Origin: Tolypothrix tenuis PCC 7101 | GTDB lineage: Bacteria > Cyanobacteriota > Cyanobacteriia > Cyanobacteriales > Nostocaceae | Direction of reading: 5' to 3' | DNA: 64,000 nt | Assembly (NCBI RefSeq): GCF_002368295.1 | Contig: NZ_AP018248.1 | Coordinates: forward strand, 3,651,475-3,715,474 | Shown here: positions 26,265-34,446 of the stretch, in pieces | Layout of the letters: each line of letters opens with the position of its first letter | How positions within the stretch are numbered: position 1 is the first letter of the stretch | Made by a program: the position numbers and the translations under genes | Notes under the pieces: generated by a model | Databases searched by the model: none | Seen by the model: only the letters and a program-made list of their open reading frames with translations | What the model was told of the DNA's origin: nothing

Positions 26265-28043
26265 GTGCGTAATTCTCAATTGCAGCGCGTTGCATTTACC
26301 ATCTTTTCTCTGAGCGTTCTGCTTCCTAGCCAAGTTGTATCAGCTGCCTTTACTATACCCTTACGCAGTAAACAAGGGATGGTGGTATCAGCACATCCCT
26401 TAGCGAGCGATGCAGGGATTTCGATGTTACGCAAAGGTGGGAATGCAGTTGATGCAGCAGTAGCCACAACCTTTGCAATTTCTGTAGTTGAGCCTTTTTC
26501 TGCAGGAATTGGTGGGGGTGGATTTTTGCTGATGCATTCCGAAAAAACTGGCGAAATGAAAGCGCTGGATTTTCGGGAACGCGCACCCATCAAGGCTACA
26601 AGAAATCTTTACTTAGATGCACAAGGTAAGGTGCGTCCGAATGCAAGTATCAACGGTTATTTGGCAGTAGCGACACCAGGAACGGTGGCAGGAATGTATG
26701 AAGTGCATCGCCGTTATGGTAAGCTGCCTTGGCGAGAGGTGATAAAACCTGCGATCGCACTCGCCAAAGATGGCTTTATCATCAGTCCTTTGCTAACTTA
26801 CCGTTCTTTGCCAGCTCTGGCAAATCGTAAGCAAGTAATTCTTAGCAACCCAGCAGCGCGAGAAATTTTTACTCGCAATGGTGAATATTATCAGCCAGGG
26901 GAAAGGTTGGTGCAGCGTGACTTAGCCAAAACTCTAGAAGCGATCGCTCAAAATCCCCAAAGTTTTTACACAGGTAATATTGCTCAAGCGATCGCTGCAG
27001 ATATGGCTAAAAATGGTGGTTTAATTACTTTGGCAGACTTAAAAGCCTACAAACCGATTTGGCGGACTCCCATTTGTGGCAATTTTCATCAAGCTAAAAT
27101 CTGCTCAATGCCACCACCTTCTTCGGGAGGAGTTCACCTATTGCAGATTTTAAACATCATTGGGGACAGCAATTTAAAATCTTGGGGCTGGCATCACCCC
27201 GATGCTTTACATCTGATGGTAGAGGCAATGAAAATAGCTTACGCAGATCGTTCCCAATATTTAGGCGATCCTGATTTTGTGAAAGTACCTGTACAGCAAC
27301 TAATTAGCACCCCCTATGCTAAAAAACGCCGTCAAGAAATTAACATGGAAGTTGCTAAACCTTCGACACAGATCAAGCCGATAGACCAAAAAACACTACA
27401 ACAGTTTAGTCAGGCTTTACCATTAGGTTTAACGCAACGAAGTCATCCAAAATTTTCGGAATCGCCAGAAACTAGTCATTTAACAGTTGTAGATGCACAG
27501 CACAATGCCGTTAGTTTGACATTTACAATTAACCTTGGTTTTGGTGCAGGTGTCGTGACACCTGGAACAGGAATTGTGCTGAACAATGAGATGGATGATT
27601 TTGCTGCTGCACCTGGTGTACCTAATGCTTTTGGCTTAGTTGGTAACGAAGCGAACGCCATCGCACCTCGCAAAACGCCGTTATCTAGCATGACACCTAC
27701 AATTGTCACTGAAAATGGTCAGTTAAAAATGGCTGTAGGTGCGCCTGGTGGTAGTACGATCATCACTCAAGTATTACAAGTTATCCTTAACGTGTTGGAA
27801 TATGGCATGGATGCTGGTGCAGCCGTTTCTGCGCCGCGCATACATCACCAGTGGCTTCCCGATGAGTTGCGAGTAGAACCTTGGGGTTTGGATGCTCTGA
27901 CTTTACAAGAGTTGCGCCGACGTGGACATAACATCAAGGAAACAACTCCTTGGGGTAATGCTAATGCGATTGTAGTAACCACAGATCGCAATTTAGAGGG
28001 AGCAGCCGATCCTCGCGGTGAAGGTGCCGCTATCGGTTATTGA
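26265..28043 (+). CDS. ggt: Gamma-glutamyltransferase
   Basis: Ntn-hydrolase that cleaves or transfers the gamma-glutamyl group of glutathione. The 592 residues include an N-terminal signal peptide (RVAFTIFSLSVLLPSQVVSA), the large-subunit region with GGNAVDAAVATTFAISVVEPFS and GIGGGGFLL, and the self-cleavage site at SHLTVVDAQHNAVS, where the nucleophilic threonine (about residue 403 in ETSHL) begins the small subunit. SSMTPTIV and GAPGGSTIIT are further family blocks. Start is GTG 26265. Likely periplasmic. Length is normal. Confidence 0.93.
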   Translation: MRNSQLQRVAFTIFSLSVLLPSQVVSAAFTIPLRSKQGMVVSAHPLASDAGISMLRKGGNAVDAAVATTFAISVVEPFSAGIGGGGFLLMHSEKTGEMKALDFRERAPIKATRNLYLDAQGKVRPNASINGYLAVATPGTVAGMYEVHRRYGKLPWREVIKPAIALAKDGFIISPLLTYRSLPALANRKQVILSNPAAREIFTRNGEYYQPGERLVQRDLAKTLEAIAQNPQSFYTGNIAQAIAADMAKNGGLITLADLKAYKPIWRTPICGNFHQAKICSMPPPSSGGVHLLQILNIIGDSNLKSWGWHHPDALHLMVEAMKIAYADRSQYLGDPDFVKVPVQQLISTPYAKKRRQEINMEVAKPSTQIKPIDQKTLQQFSQALPLGLTQRSHPKFSESPETSHLTVVDAQHNAVSLTFTINLGFGAGVVTPGTGIVLNNEMDDFAAAPGVPNAFGLVGNEANAIAPRKTPLSSMTPTIVTENGQLKMAVGAPGGSTIITQVLQVILNVLEYGMDAGAAVSAPRIHHQWLPDELRVEPWGLDALTLQELRRRGHNIKETTPWGNANAIVVTTDRNLEGAADPRGEGAAIGY

Positions 28044-28087
28044 ATGTTCATAAATTTAAGTCCACAGTTTTCAGGATGAACTGTGGA

Positions 28088-28348
28088 CTATTGATTTTGG
28101 ATGATTGAATCGGAATAATTATTGACAAACTCGTTGGCACGCGCACTGGGTACAAGAGTCCAGCCAGCCTTCAGCAATTTTTGATAAGTTGCCCAACCTT
28201 TAGAACCACCGGGTATTTTATAATCGGGAACAGCATATTCCCTACAAGCGTTGTATGGCCGCCAAGGCTGATTAGGTGAAACTTGCAAATGCAAGATTTT
28301 CTCCCCATCAGCACCTAAACTAGATAACCAGCACATTTGTCCTTGCAT
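28088..28348 (-). CDS. Small conserved protein of unknown function
   Basis: An 86-residue protein starting MQGQMCWLSSLG. The start at 28348 is chosen because a strong AAGGAG site lies seven bases upstream; an upstream in-frame ATG at 28381 lacks one. The sequence is rich in aromatic residues (NQPWRPYNACREYAVPDY, GWATYQKLLKAGWTL) with two cysteines. No domain recognised. It is convergent with ggt. Confidence 0.62.
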   Translation of the reverse strand: MQGQMCWLSSLGADGEKILHLQVSPNQPWRPYNACREYAVPDYKIPGGSKGWATYQKLLKAGWTLVPSARANEFVNNYSDSIIQNQ

Positions 28349-28834
28349 GGTAAACTCCTTTGCTTTAAGCATATATTGCATATTTGCAGATTTTTGTCAA
28401 TACCCACATCACCCTTTGGGATAATTTTTCTGCTTAATTGCGATAGCTGTAAATTTCCTATTGGTTGAGAACAGATAATTACCCACAAGCCGTTAACCCA
28501 ACGGACTTTTTCCGCAGGCCCATAGTAACAGAGTCAACCAAGTCTTCTACTCTTCCTTGATATAGGGTGAAGTTTTTTTAATAGTACTTGCGGTTTTTGC
28601 TAGTGTATGTAGCAAGAGCTACTATTTGAAGTCACAAGTGATGGTTCACATATTTGTTTTTCTAGTCACACAAGTCGGAATTACTTATATTTGCTAATGT
28701 TAAAGCTGTGCAAGCTCAGAGTTACGAGATAGCTTTACTTGGCTGTATCCTTGCCACATCTGCAATTCAACCGAGAGGAACAGCGAATTTAGCAGCTAGG
28801 ATACTTGCCAGAAGTGGAATTAAAAATTGGGGGA
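28349..28834. other. Intergenic region without recognised gene
   Basis: About 490 bases between two minus-strand genes. Nothing convincing is seen. The left end holds the ribosome-binding site and promoter of the small gene. Confidence 0.45.
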
Positions 28835-29428
28835 TTACAACGATGGGGCATATAATTTATCGCCCACAATAGTACGAATTTCCCCGACTAACTGCTGATA
28901 GCTAGACTCAGACAAAACTGGTTCTGCTGCTTGGATATCAATTGGTTGTGCTAAATCAATCCAAGACTTGCAGCCACCATATTGAGAAAGATAGGGAATT
29001 TCCTGTACTTGTGAGAGTTTATAAGTCCGCAGCAGGAGAATATACAAAGGCTGACGAGCTTTCCATTTTAAGCGATCGCTAATAAAATACTCATTCCAAA
29101 TATGGAAGGGAAGCAACTTGTTTACTGTTGACTCATCCCTTACAGGCAAAATATCGGTAATTTCCGCCCAACTACCGATGCGAACCGTTTCCGGATGCCA
29201 GCCAGATGTCACTGGGCATACAAGATTAGCATACTCAGATTTGAGTAGAAAAGTTTGTTGATGCTCAAATGTAGGGTAGAGTAAAACCTGGTGATGAGCA
29301 ACTTGAAAACGTCCATTTTGTTCATGGATACCGCCTTTGCGAAGCAACATAATAGTGTTGCCATTTTCTAAGGCATCAATAGCAACTGCCCATTCTTTGA
29401 GTGCATGAAAAGTTGTGGTCAAGTTCAT
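28835..29428 (-). CDS. DUF1802 family protein
   Basis: A 197-residue protein, recognised by ALKEWAVAIDALENGNTIMLLRKGG, here given in part, and FLLKSEYANLV..W of the DUF1802 family, common in cyanobacteria. The pattern of an early EWA motif, LRKGGI, and FWLYPTF-like HHQVLLYPTFEHQ is preserved. Function unknown. Its start lies 81 bases from the divergent aldo/keto reductase gene, so the promoters share a short region. Confidence 0.82.
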   Translation of the reverse strand: MNLTTTFHALKEWAVAIDALENGNTIMLLRKGGIHEQNGRFQVAHHQVLLYPTFEHQQTFLLKSEYANLVCPVTSGWHPETVRIGSWAEITDILPVRDESTVNKLLPFHIWNEYFISDRLKWKARQPLYILLLRTYKLSQVQEIPYLSQYGGCKSWIDLAQPIDIQAAEPVLSESSYQQLVGEIRTIVGDKLYAPSL

Positions 29429-29509
29429 GGATATCTACTTTAACTCTGATTTAATTTCACGCTAATACCGTTACAGTTTGAAACTATCCAGGGATATGAA
29501 TTAGGAACT

Positions 29510-30469
29510 ATGGAAAAGCGAACTCTCGGAACATCAGAAGTCAAAATCACACCTATCTTAATGGGTACTTGGCAAGCTGGTAAAAGAATGTGGGTAGGTA
29601 TTGAAGATGATGACTCTATTAAAACTATTCGAGCCGCATTTGAAGCTGGAATTACCACAATTGATACGGCTGAGGTCTATGGTGATGGACACTCTGAACG
29701 CATTGTAGCTGAAGCTTTATCAGATGTGCGATCGCAAGTTGAGTACGCCACAAAAGTTTTTGCAAACCATCTTAAGTATGACCAAGTCATCGCCGCTTGC
29801 GAACGGTCTTTAAAAAATTTAAAAACTGACTACATAGACCTATATCAAATTCATTGGCCATCTGGTGCTTTTAATACGGAAATAGTCCCAATTGAAGAGA
29901 CAATGAAGGCTCTTAATTCTCTGAAAGAGCAAGGAAAAATTCGCGCCATTGGAGTTTCTAATTTTTCTCGCGAGCAATTAGCAGAGGCTACCCAATATGG
30001 CAGAATTGATAGTTTACAACCTCCCTATTCTCTATTTTGGCGACCAGTAGAAAAAGAGTTAATGCCCTATTGTGTCGAACATCAGATTTCTATTCTCGCT
30101 TATTCACCTTTAGCCCAAGGATTATTAACAGGTAAATTTTCTCCCGGACATCAATTTGACCCAGCCGATAATCGTGCTAAAAATAGGCTATTTCAAGGTG
30201 AAAACTTTGAACGCGCTCAACAAGCTTTAGATAAACTACGCCCCATAGCAGAAAGCCATAATGCTACCTTGGCTCAGTTAGCCCTAGCTTGGTTAATCGC
30301 TCAACCACAAACAAATGCGATCGCAGGTGCGCGTTATCCCCAACAAGCAAAAGATAACGCCGTGGCTGGAGAAATCAAACTTTCAGATGCAGAAATATCG
30401 GAAATCGATACTATTGGGCGCATCGTTACCGATCATCTCGATGAAAGTAAACTCATGTGGGAATGGTAA
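29510..30469 (+). CDS. Aldo/keto reductase
   Basis: An NADPH-dependent (alpha/beta)8-barrel oxidoreductase of 319 residues. The catalytic tetrad is visible: D in TTIDTAEVYGDGHSE, Y in AEVYG, K in YATKVF and H in LYQIHWPSG. The cofactor phosphate site is near IAGARYPQQAKDN. The sequence GTSEVKITPILMGTWQAG is typical of the AKR11/12-like bacterial group. Substrate unknown. Confidence 0.9.
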   Translation: MEKRTLGTSEVKITPILMGTWQAGKRMWVGIEDDDSIKTIRAAFEAGITTIDTAEVYGDGHSERIVAEALSDVRSQVEYATKVFANHLKYDQVIAACERSLKNLKTDYIDLYQIHWPSGAFNTEIVPIEETMKALNSLKEQGKIRAIGVSNFSREQLAEATQYGRIDSLQPPYSLFWRPVEKELMPYCVEHQISILAYSPLAQGLLTGKFSPGHQFDPADNRAKNRLFQGENFERAQQALDKLRPIAESHNATLAQLALAWLIAQPQTNAIAGARYPQQAKDNAVAGEIKLSDAEISEIDTIGRIVTDHLDESKLMWEW

Positions 30470-31164
30470 CCCTACCTTATATATAAGGTAGATGATCGCG
30501 ATCGCCCCCAGCATGACTGTCTTAGCCATATTCAGCTTGCAGAATTTGGGAACAAGAGAAGGGGAAAAGTTTGGTATTTTCCCTTTCCCTTTCCCCTTTC
30601 ACCTTTTCCCTTTGCCCACCTGCTGTTTCTAATACCTCACTCAGAAAAGATTCGCTACATATCAACCCTAGTCGTATACAAACTTCAATCTGTATTGCAG
30701 AATTAAACAAAACATCAACTTTAGTTAACAACAGTTTTCTCCTAATGCCAGGAGTGATATCTTGATATTCATAAGACACCAGATAACAAACAACCAAACC
30801 CAAAGGGCAAATGACTCGGTGTCTCCTGTCAGCAGCCCAAGCAAGTTTCAGCATATTCATAGTTAAGTGGCGTAAAGTCTTTAAACAAAAGGCAAAGCCA
30901 AATCCCAAAGCGGAAAAACAAAAGGTGCTGAAGTTGTTAGTTGTTAAGTCCACCCTAGTTGTTGATTTCTCCACCTACTTATTAAAGTTAACGATTTGAA
31001 AACAGTGAATTCGAGCGAACCTGGTCACCAATGACCAGGTTTTTGAGTTTTATATATCAATTTATCTGGCATTTGGGCGATTTTTACTGCTAATTTTCGT
31101 CAAATTAGGGAAAATTTCTCGCTAGGAATACAATAGACAAAAAATATCTAGCTGGGAGATTTGA
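30470..31164. other. Intergenic region with pyrimidine-rich array and one doubtful frame
   Basis: Near 30575-30612 a CCCTTTCC-type array is present. A 150-codon minus-strand frame (30522-30974) has no ribosome-binding site, no known motif and ends in the array, so it is not called as a gene. A strong hairpin follows at 31018. Confidence 0.45.
31018..31044 (+). terminator. Intrinsic terminator-like hairpin
   Basis: Perfect 10-bp arms AACCTGGTCA/TGACCAGGTT around CCAA, followed by a T-run on the plus strand. No annotated plus-strand gene ends just upstream; the nearest, the aldo/keto reductase, ends 549 bases before. Confidence 0.65.
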
Positions 31165-31884
31165 ATGAGTATTAATAGGTGTTGGCAGAAAATTACTACA
31201 GCAATATTTATAACTCTACTTGCTGCATCATGTGTGCCAACTTCTAATAGAAAAATAGAGCAGACACAAGCTAATACGACTCAAGAAAAAAAGGTACAAC
31301 AAAATATTACCTATGGCGATTTAATTATTAAAGCGCAATCAGATTATCTAATGATTCCTGTAACTCTCCCCGGAGAATATCTAGAGAAAGACAGCGATTA
31401 TAGTATTTCGCGTTCTTCAGGTAGAGAAAACCAATTGTATAATTTTATTTTTTATCATAAACAAGATGGAGAAAGCCATCTGTTATTAAATAAAAAAGCG
31501 CTGATTAATAGCTACGAGTTTTTGGAAACCAAAATACCAGGTAAAACACCTACGCGATTTTGGTTATATAGAATCGTCGAGCAAGATACTAACGCTGATA
31601 AAAAACTTAACAGTGCAGATGCGATCGCAGGTTATCTATCTGATTTATCAGGCAAAAATTTGCTGCAAATCACCCCGAATAATACTCAAATTCTGAATTG
31701 GGTAATTGTTCCCAGCCAAAATGCTTTATTTATTAAAGTTATTAAAGACTCTGATAATGATAAAAAGTTTACAGCAAATGATAAAACAAATTTTATGAGA
31801 GTCAATCTTGACAAACCAGCTATGGGCACGGAGATTATTAGCGATGCCATAGAGCAAGAAATAAAATCCCAGATTTTTAAGTAA
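31165..31884 (+). CDS. Putative lipoprotein with calcium-loop-like repeats
   Basis: A 239-residue protein with a lipoprotein signal (TTAIFITLLAASC, lipidated cysteine 23). The mature part is polar with no recognised domain. Two segments, DTNADKKLNSAD (about 152-163) and DSDNDKKFTAND (about 196-207), have aspartate or asparagine at positions 1, 3, 5 and 12 of an EF-hand or dockerin-type calcium loop. Calcium binding is inference. A GGGAG site precedes the ATG. Confidence 0.7.
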   Translation: MSINRCWQKITTAIFITLLAASCVPTSNRKIEQTQANTTQEKKVQQNITYGDLIIKAQSDYLMIPVTLPGEYLEKDSDYSISRSSGRENQLYNFIFYHKQDGESHLLLNKKALINSYEFLETKIPGKTPTRFWLYRIVEQDTNADKKLNSADAIAGYLSDLSGKNLLQITPNNTQILNWVIVPSQNALFIKVIKDSDNDKKFTANDKTNFMRVNLDKPAMGTEIISDAIEQEIKSQIFK

Positions 31885-31987
31885 TCTCAACAATACCTAT
31901 TAGGGTTCCTATTTGATTGCTGAAATGCTTATAGGGTGGAATAAGATATACCAATTCAAATAATTTTTGCGAAAAATAAATGCTTTG

Positions 31988-32049
31988 TAGGGGCACGGCA
32001 TCCACAATCTTTTGGTATATTCAATTATCTTACAGGTGCCGTGCCCCTA
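31988..32049. repeat. 62-bp inverted repeat, TAGGGGCACGGCA ends, orientation 1
   Basis: Perfect 13-bp ends TAGGGGCACGGCA/TGCCGTGCCCCTA around a 36-bp core reading TCCACAATCTTTTGG from the left. A second copy at 58641-58701 has the same flanks but a reversed core. Confidence 0.85.
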
Positions 32050-32081
32050 CCATTCATCTGTCTTAAGCAAACTTGCGTTTC

Positions 32082-32114
32082 AGATCCCCGACTTTTTGAA
32101 AAAGTCGGGGATCT
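32082..32114. repeat. 33-bp palindromic repeat, copy B
   Basis: Arms AGATCCCCGACTTTTT and AAAAAGTCGGGGATCT around G. Relative to the other copies, C-to-T in the left arm is matched by G-to-A in the right arm, so pairing is kept. Confidence 0.92.
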
Positions 32115-32394
32115 AAATCTTGCGACAGTCAGCAAAATTTACCTTTAAGGCGTGTTAATTCCTATATCTATATATAAACTGAAAAATTATCTCCTCTATT
32201 CCCCTAGTTCTTCTGTTTTCTTCTGGTACACTTCATCACTCGCGTTGACTTCTGAATCAAAAACCTTGGAGAGAAGAATCGGCTAGCTTCATAATGAAGC
32301 GAGTACACACTCCTTAGTAATTAATACTTATCAATTTCCTGTATTTGGCTACTTTACAAGATATATCGCCTTAGACATAATCACGAATATAACC

Positions 32395-32421
32395 AAAAAA
32401 GGTGGCAAAGCCGCCTTTTTT
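32395..32421 (+). terminator. Strong intrinsic terminator, gene unknown
   Basis: GGTGGC-AAA-GCCGCC followed by six T and preceded by six A, so it could work in both directions. No protein gene ends here, so it may end a small RNA transcribed from around 32200-32300. Confidence 0.7.
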
Positions 32422-32650
32422 ATGGAATTTTCACATTCTCTATAAATATCTAAATCAAATAAATAGAAAGATTGACCCCACATTGACGTTGCAAAACTTT
32501 ACAATTAGAATGGTGGACGGCAAAACCGATGAGTATTTATCTCTACCAAAATCTAAAGATTTGCTAGTATAGGGATAAATTACGTTTACAAAAGTACAAA
32601 TTGGTTCATATACTGCAATTAAAAGCAAAAACGCAAAACGATTGTCATAA

Positions 32651-34267
32651 GTGATGAGTCCTATTCAAGTTCCTTGGCTGACAGCCATAATTCTCTTGCC
32701 CCTGATGGCATCAATAGCCATCCCCTTTATCCCCGATAAAGAAGGTAAAACAGTCCGCTGGTATGGTTTAGGAGTAGCGCTAGCAGACTTTGCACTAATG
32801 ATTTATGCCTTTTGGCATAACTATGACTTTCAAAATTCAAGTTTCCAACTAGTAGAAAAATATTCTTGGGTACCACAGTTAGGTTTGAATTGGTCTGTAG
32901 CAGTTGATGGCTTATCAATGCCTTTAGTGTTACTGACCGGCTTAATTAACACCCTCGCAGTTTTCGCGGCTTGGAAAGTAACCAACAAGCCGCGTTTATT
33001 TTATGGATTAATGCTGGTGATGTACAGCGCCCAGCTTGGCGTGTTTGTCGCTCAAGATTTACTATTGTTTTTCTTAATGTGGGAAATCGAGTTGGTACCT
33101 GTGTACCTGCTGATTTCTATTTGGGGTGGACAAAACCGCCGCTATGCTGCAACTAAGTTTATTCTCTACACTGCTGCTGCATCAATATTTATATTAGTAG
33201 CTGGTTTTGCAATGGCATTCTCTGGAGATACCGTCAGCTTTGATATGGCGACTCTGGGAATGAAGAATTATTCTCAAGCTTTGGAATTATTAGTTTACGC
33301 AGGTTTCTTAATTGCCTTTGGTGTCAAATTACCAATTTTCCCTCTACATACTTGGCTACCTGATGCACATGGTGAAGCATCTGCACCTGGTTCCATGATT
33401 TTGGCTGGTGTGTTGCTGAAGATGGGTGGTTATGCATTAATTCGCTTCAACATTGAAATGCTACCTAATGCCCATGTTATTTTTGCACCAGTTTTAGCAA
33501 TCTTAGGTGTAGTAAATATTGTTTACGGTGCTTGTTGCGCTTTTGCTCAAACTAACCTCAAACGTCGGTTGGCTTACTCTTCAATTGCCCACATGGGGTT
33601 TGTGTTAATTGGGATTGCTTCCTATACAGAAATTGGGATCAGCGGCGCTGTTCTCCAAATGATTTCTCACGGTTTAATTGCTGCTAGCTTGTTCTTCTTG
33701 TCTGGTGTGACTTACGAACGTACCCACACCTTAATGATGGACAAAATGGGCGGAATGGGTAAAGTAATGCCCCGCACCTTCGCTTTATTTACAGCTGGTT
33801 CCATGGCTTCTCTAGCTTTACCTGGAATGAGTGGCTTTGTTGGCGAATTGATGGTGTTCTTGGGTATTGCTAGCAGCGATGTTTACAGTTCTAGCTTTAA
33901 GGTTGTAGTTGTACTCCTGTCAGCTGTAGGTGTAATTTTAACTCCGATTTATTTACTGTCGATGTTGCGTCAAGTGTTCTACGGTAAGCAAACCGAAGAG
34001 TTACATTTAGATAACTTCATTCCTGATGTTAAACCCCGCGAACTGTTTATCACCGCTTGTCTTTTAGTTCCCATCATCGGAATTGGTTTGTATCCCAAAT
34101 TAATCACTCAAACTTATGATGTGAAGACAGTAGAAGTAGCTGCTCATGCACGCCAAGTTCTACCAGTTGTGGCTCATCAACAACCATCTAATCTCTACTC
34201 ACGTCTGTTTAAAGCTCCAACATTAGCTGCTTCTCAAGTAGAAAGTTTGGTTAATATTACTGAGTAA
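32651..34267 (+). CDS. ndhD: NAD(P)H-quinone oxidoreductase subunit 4 (NdhD)
   Basis: A 538-residue membrane subunit of the cyanobacterial NDH-1 complex, one of the antiporter-like proton-pumping modules of respiration and cyclic electron flow. About 14 hydrophobic helices are seen; conserved blocks include FFLMWEIELVPVYLLISIWGG, here in part, the E in MWEIELVP, KFILYTA, LPDAHGEASAPGSMILAGVLLKMGGY in part, and SSIAHMGF. The GTG at 32651 and the ATG at 32654 are both possible starts. It resembles NdhD1/D2 of NDH-1L rather than the CO2-uptake D3/D4 types, but that is less sure. It stands alone; a terminator follows. Confidence 0.95.
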   Translation: MMSPIQVPWLTAIILLPLMASIAIPFIPDKEGKTVRWYGLGVALADFALMIYAFWHNYDFQNSSFQLVEKYSWVPQLGLNWSVAVDGLSMPLVLLTGLINTLAVFAAWKVTNKPRLFYGLMLVMYSAQLGVFVAQDLLLFFLMWEIELVPVYLLISIWGGQNRRYAATKFILYTAAASIFILVAGFAMAFSGDTVSFDMATLGMKNYSQALELLVYAGFLIAFGVKLPIFPLHTWLPDAHGEASAPGSMILAGVLLKMGGYALIRFNIEMLPNAHVIFAPVLAILGVVNIVYGACCAFAQTNLKRRLAYSSIAHMGFVLIGIASYTEIGISGAVLQMISHGLIAASLFFLSGVTYERTHTLMMDKMGGMGKVMPRTFALFTAGSMASLALPGMSGFVGELMVFLGIASSDVYSSSFKVVVVLLSAVGVILTPIYLLSMLRQVFYGKQTEELHLDNFIPDVKPRELFITACLLVPIIGIGLYPKLITQTYDVKTVEVAAHARQVLPVVAHQQPSNLYSRLFKAPTLAASQVESLVNITE

Positions 34268-34316
34268 TTATATTTTTCTCTAAGGGTGCTGCAAGTAAAT
34301 TCTAAATATGAGGGGA

Positions 34317-34353
34317 TTAGAGGGGTGGTTGTGAAACTGCCCCTCTAATTTTA
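34317..34353 (+). terminator. ndhD terminator
   Basis: TTAGAGGGG and CCCCTCTAA arms around a 14-base loop, followed by TTTTAT, 50 bases after the ndhD stop. Confidence 0.75.
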
Positions 34354-34446
34354 TGAAGCTTCAAGCGTGAGAGTTTGAGTTTGAAGCATACATTATGGGC
34401 AAACTAACCTAGCGATCAAATTGTATTTGCATAGGGGAATACCGTA

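Larger units (their letters stand above)
31885..32650. other. Intergenic region with two repeat elements and a terminator
   Basis: No coding frame is convincing in these 766 bases before ndhD. They contain an inverted repeat (31988-32049), the 33-bp palindrome (32082-32114) and a strong terminator hairpin (32395-32421), described separately. The last 200 bases are AT-rich and should carry the ndhD promoter. Confidence 0.6.

Noticed and set aside
30522..30974. 150-codon minus-strand frame
   Set aside because: No ribosome-binding site, no motif, and its C-terminus translates a pyrimidine-rich array; probably chance.
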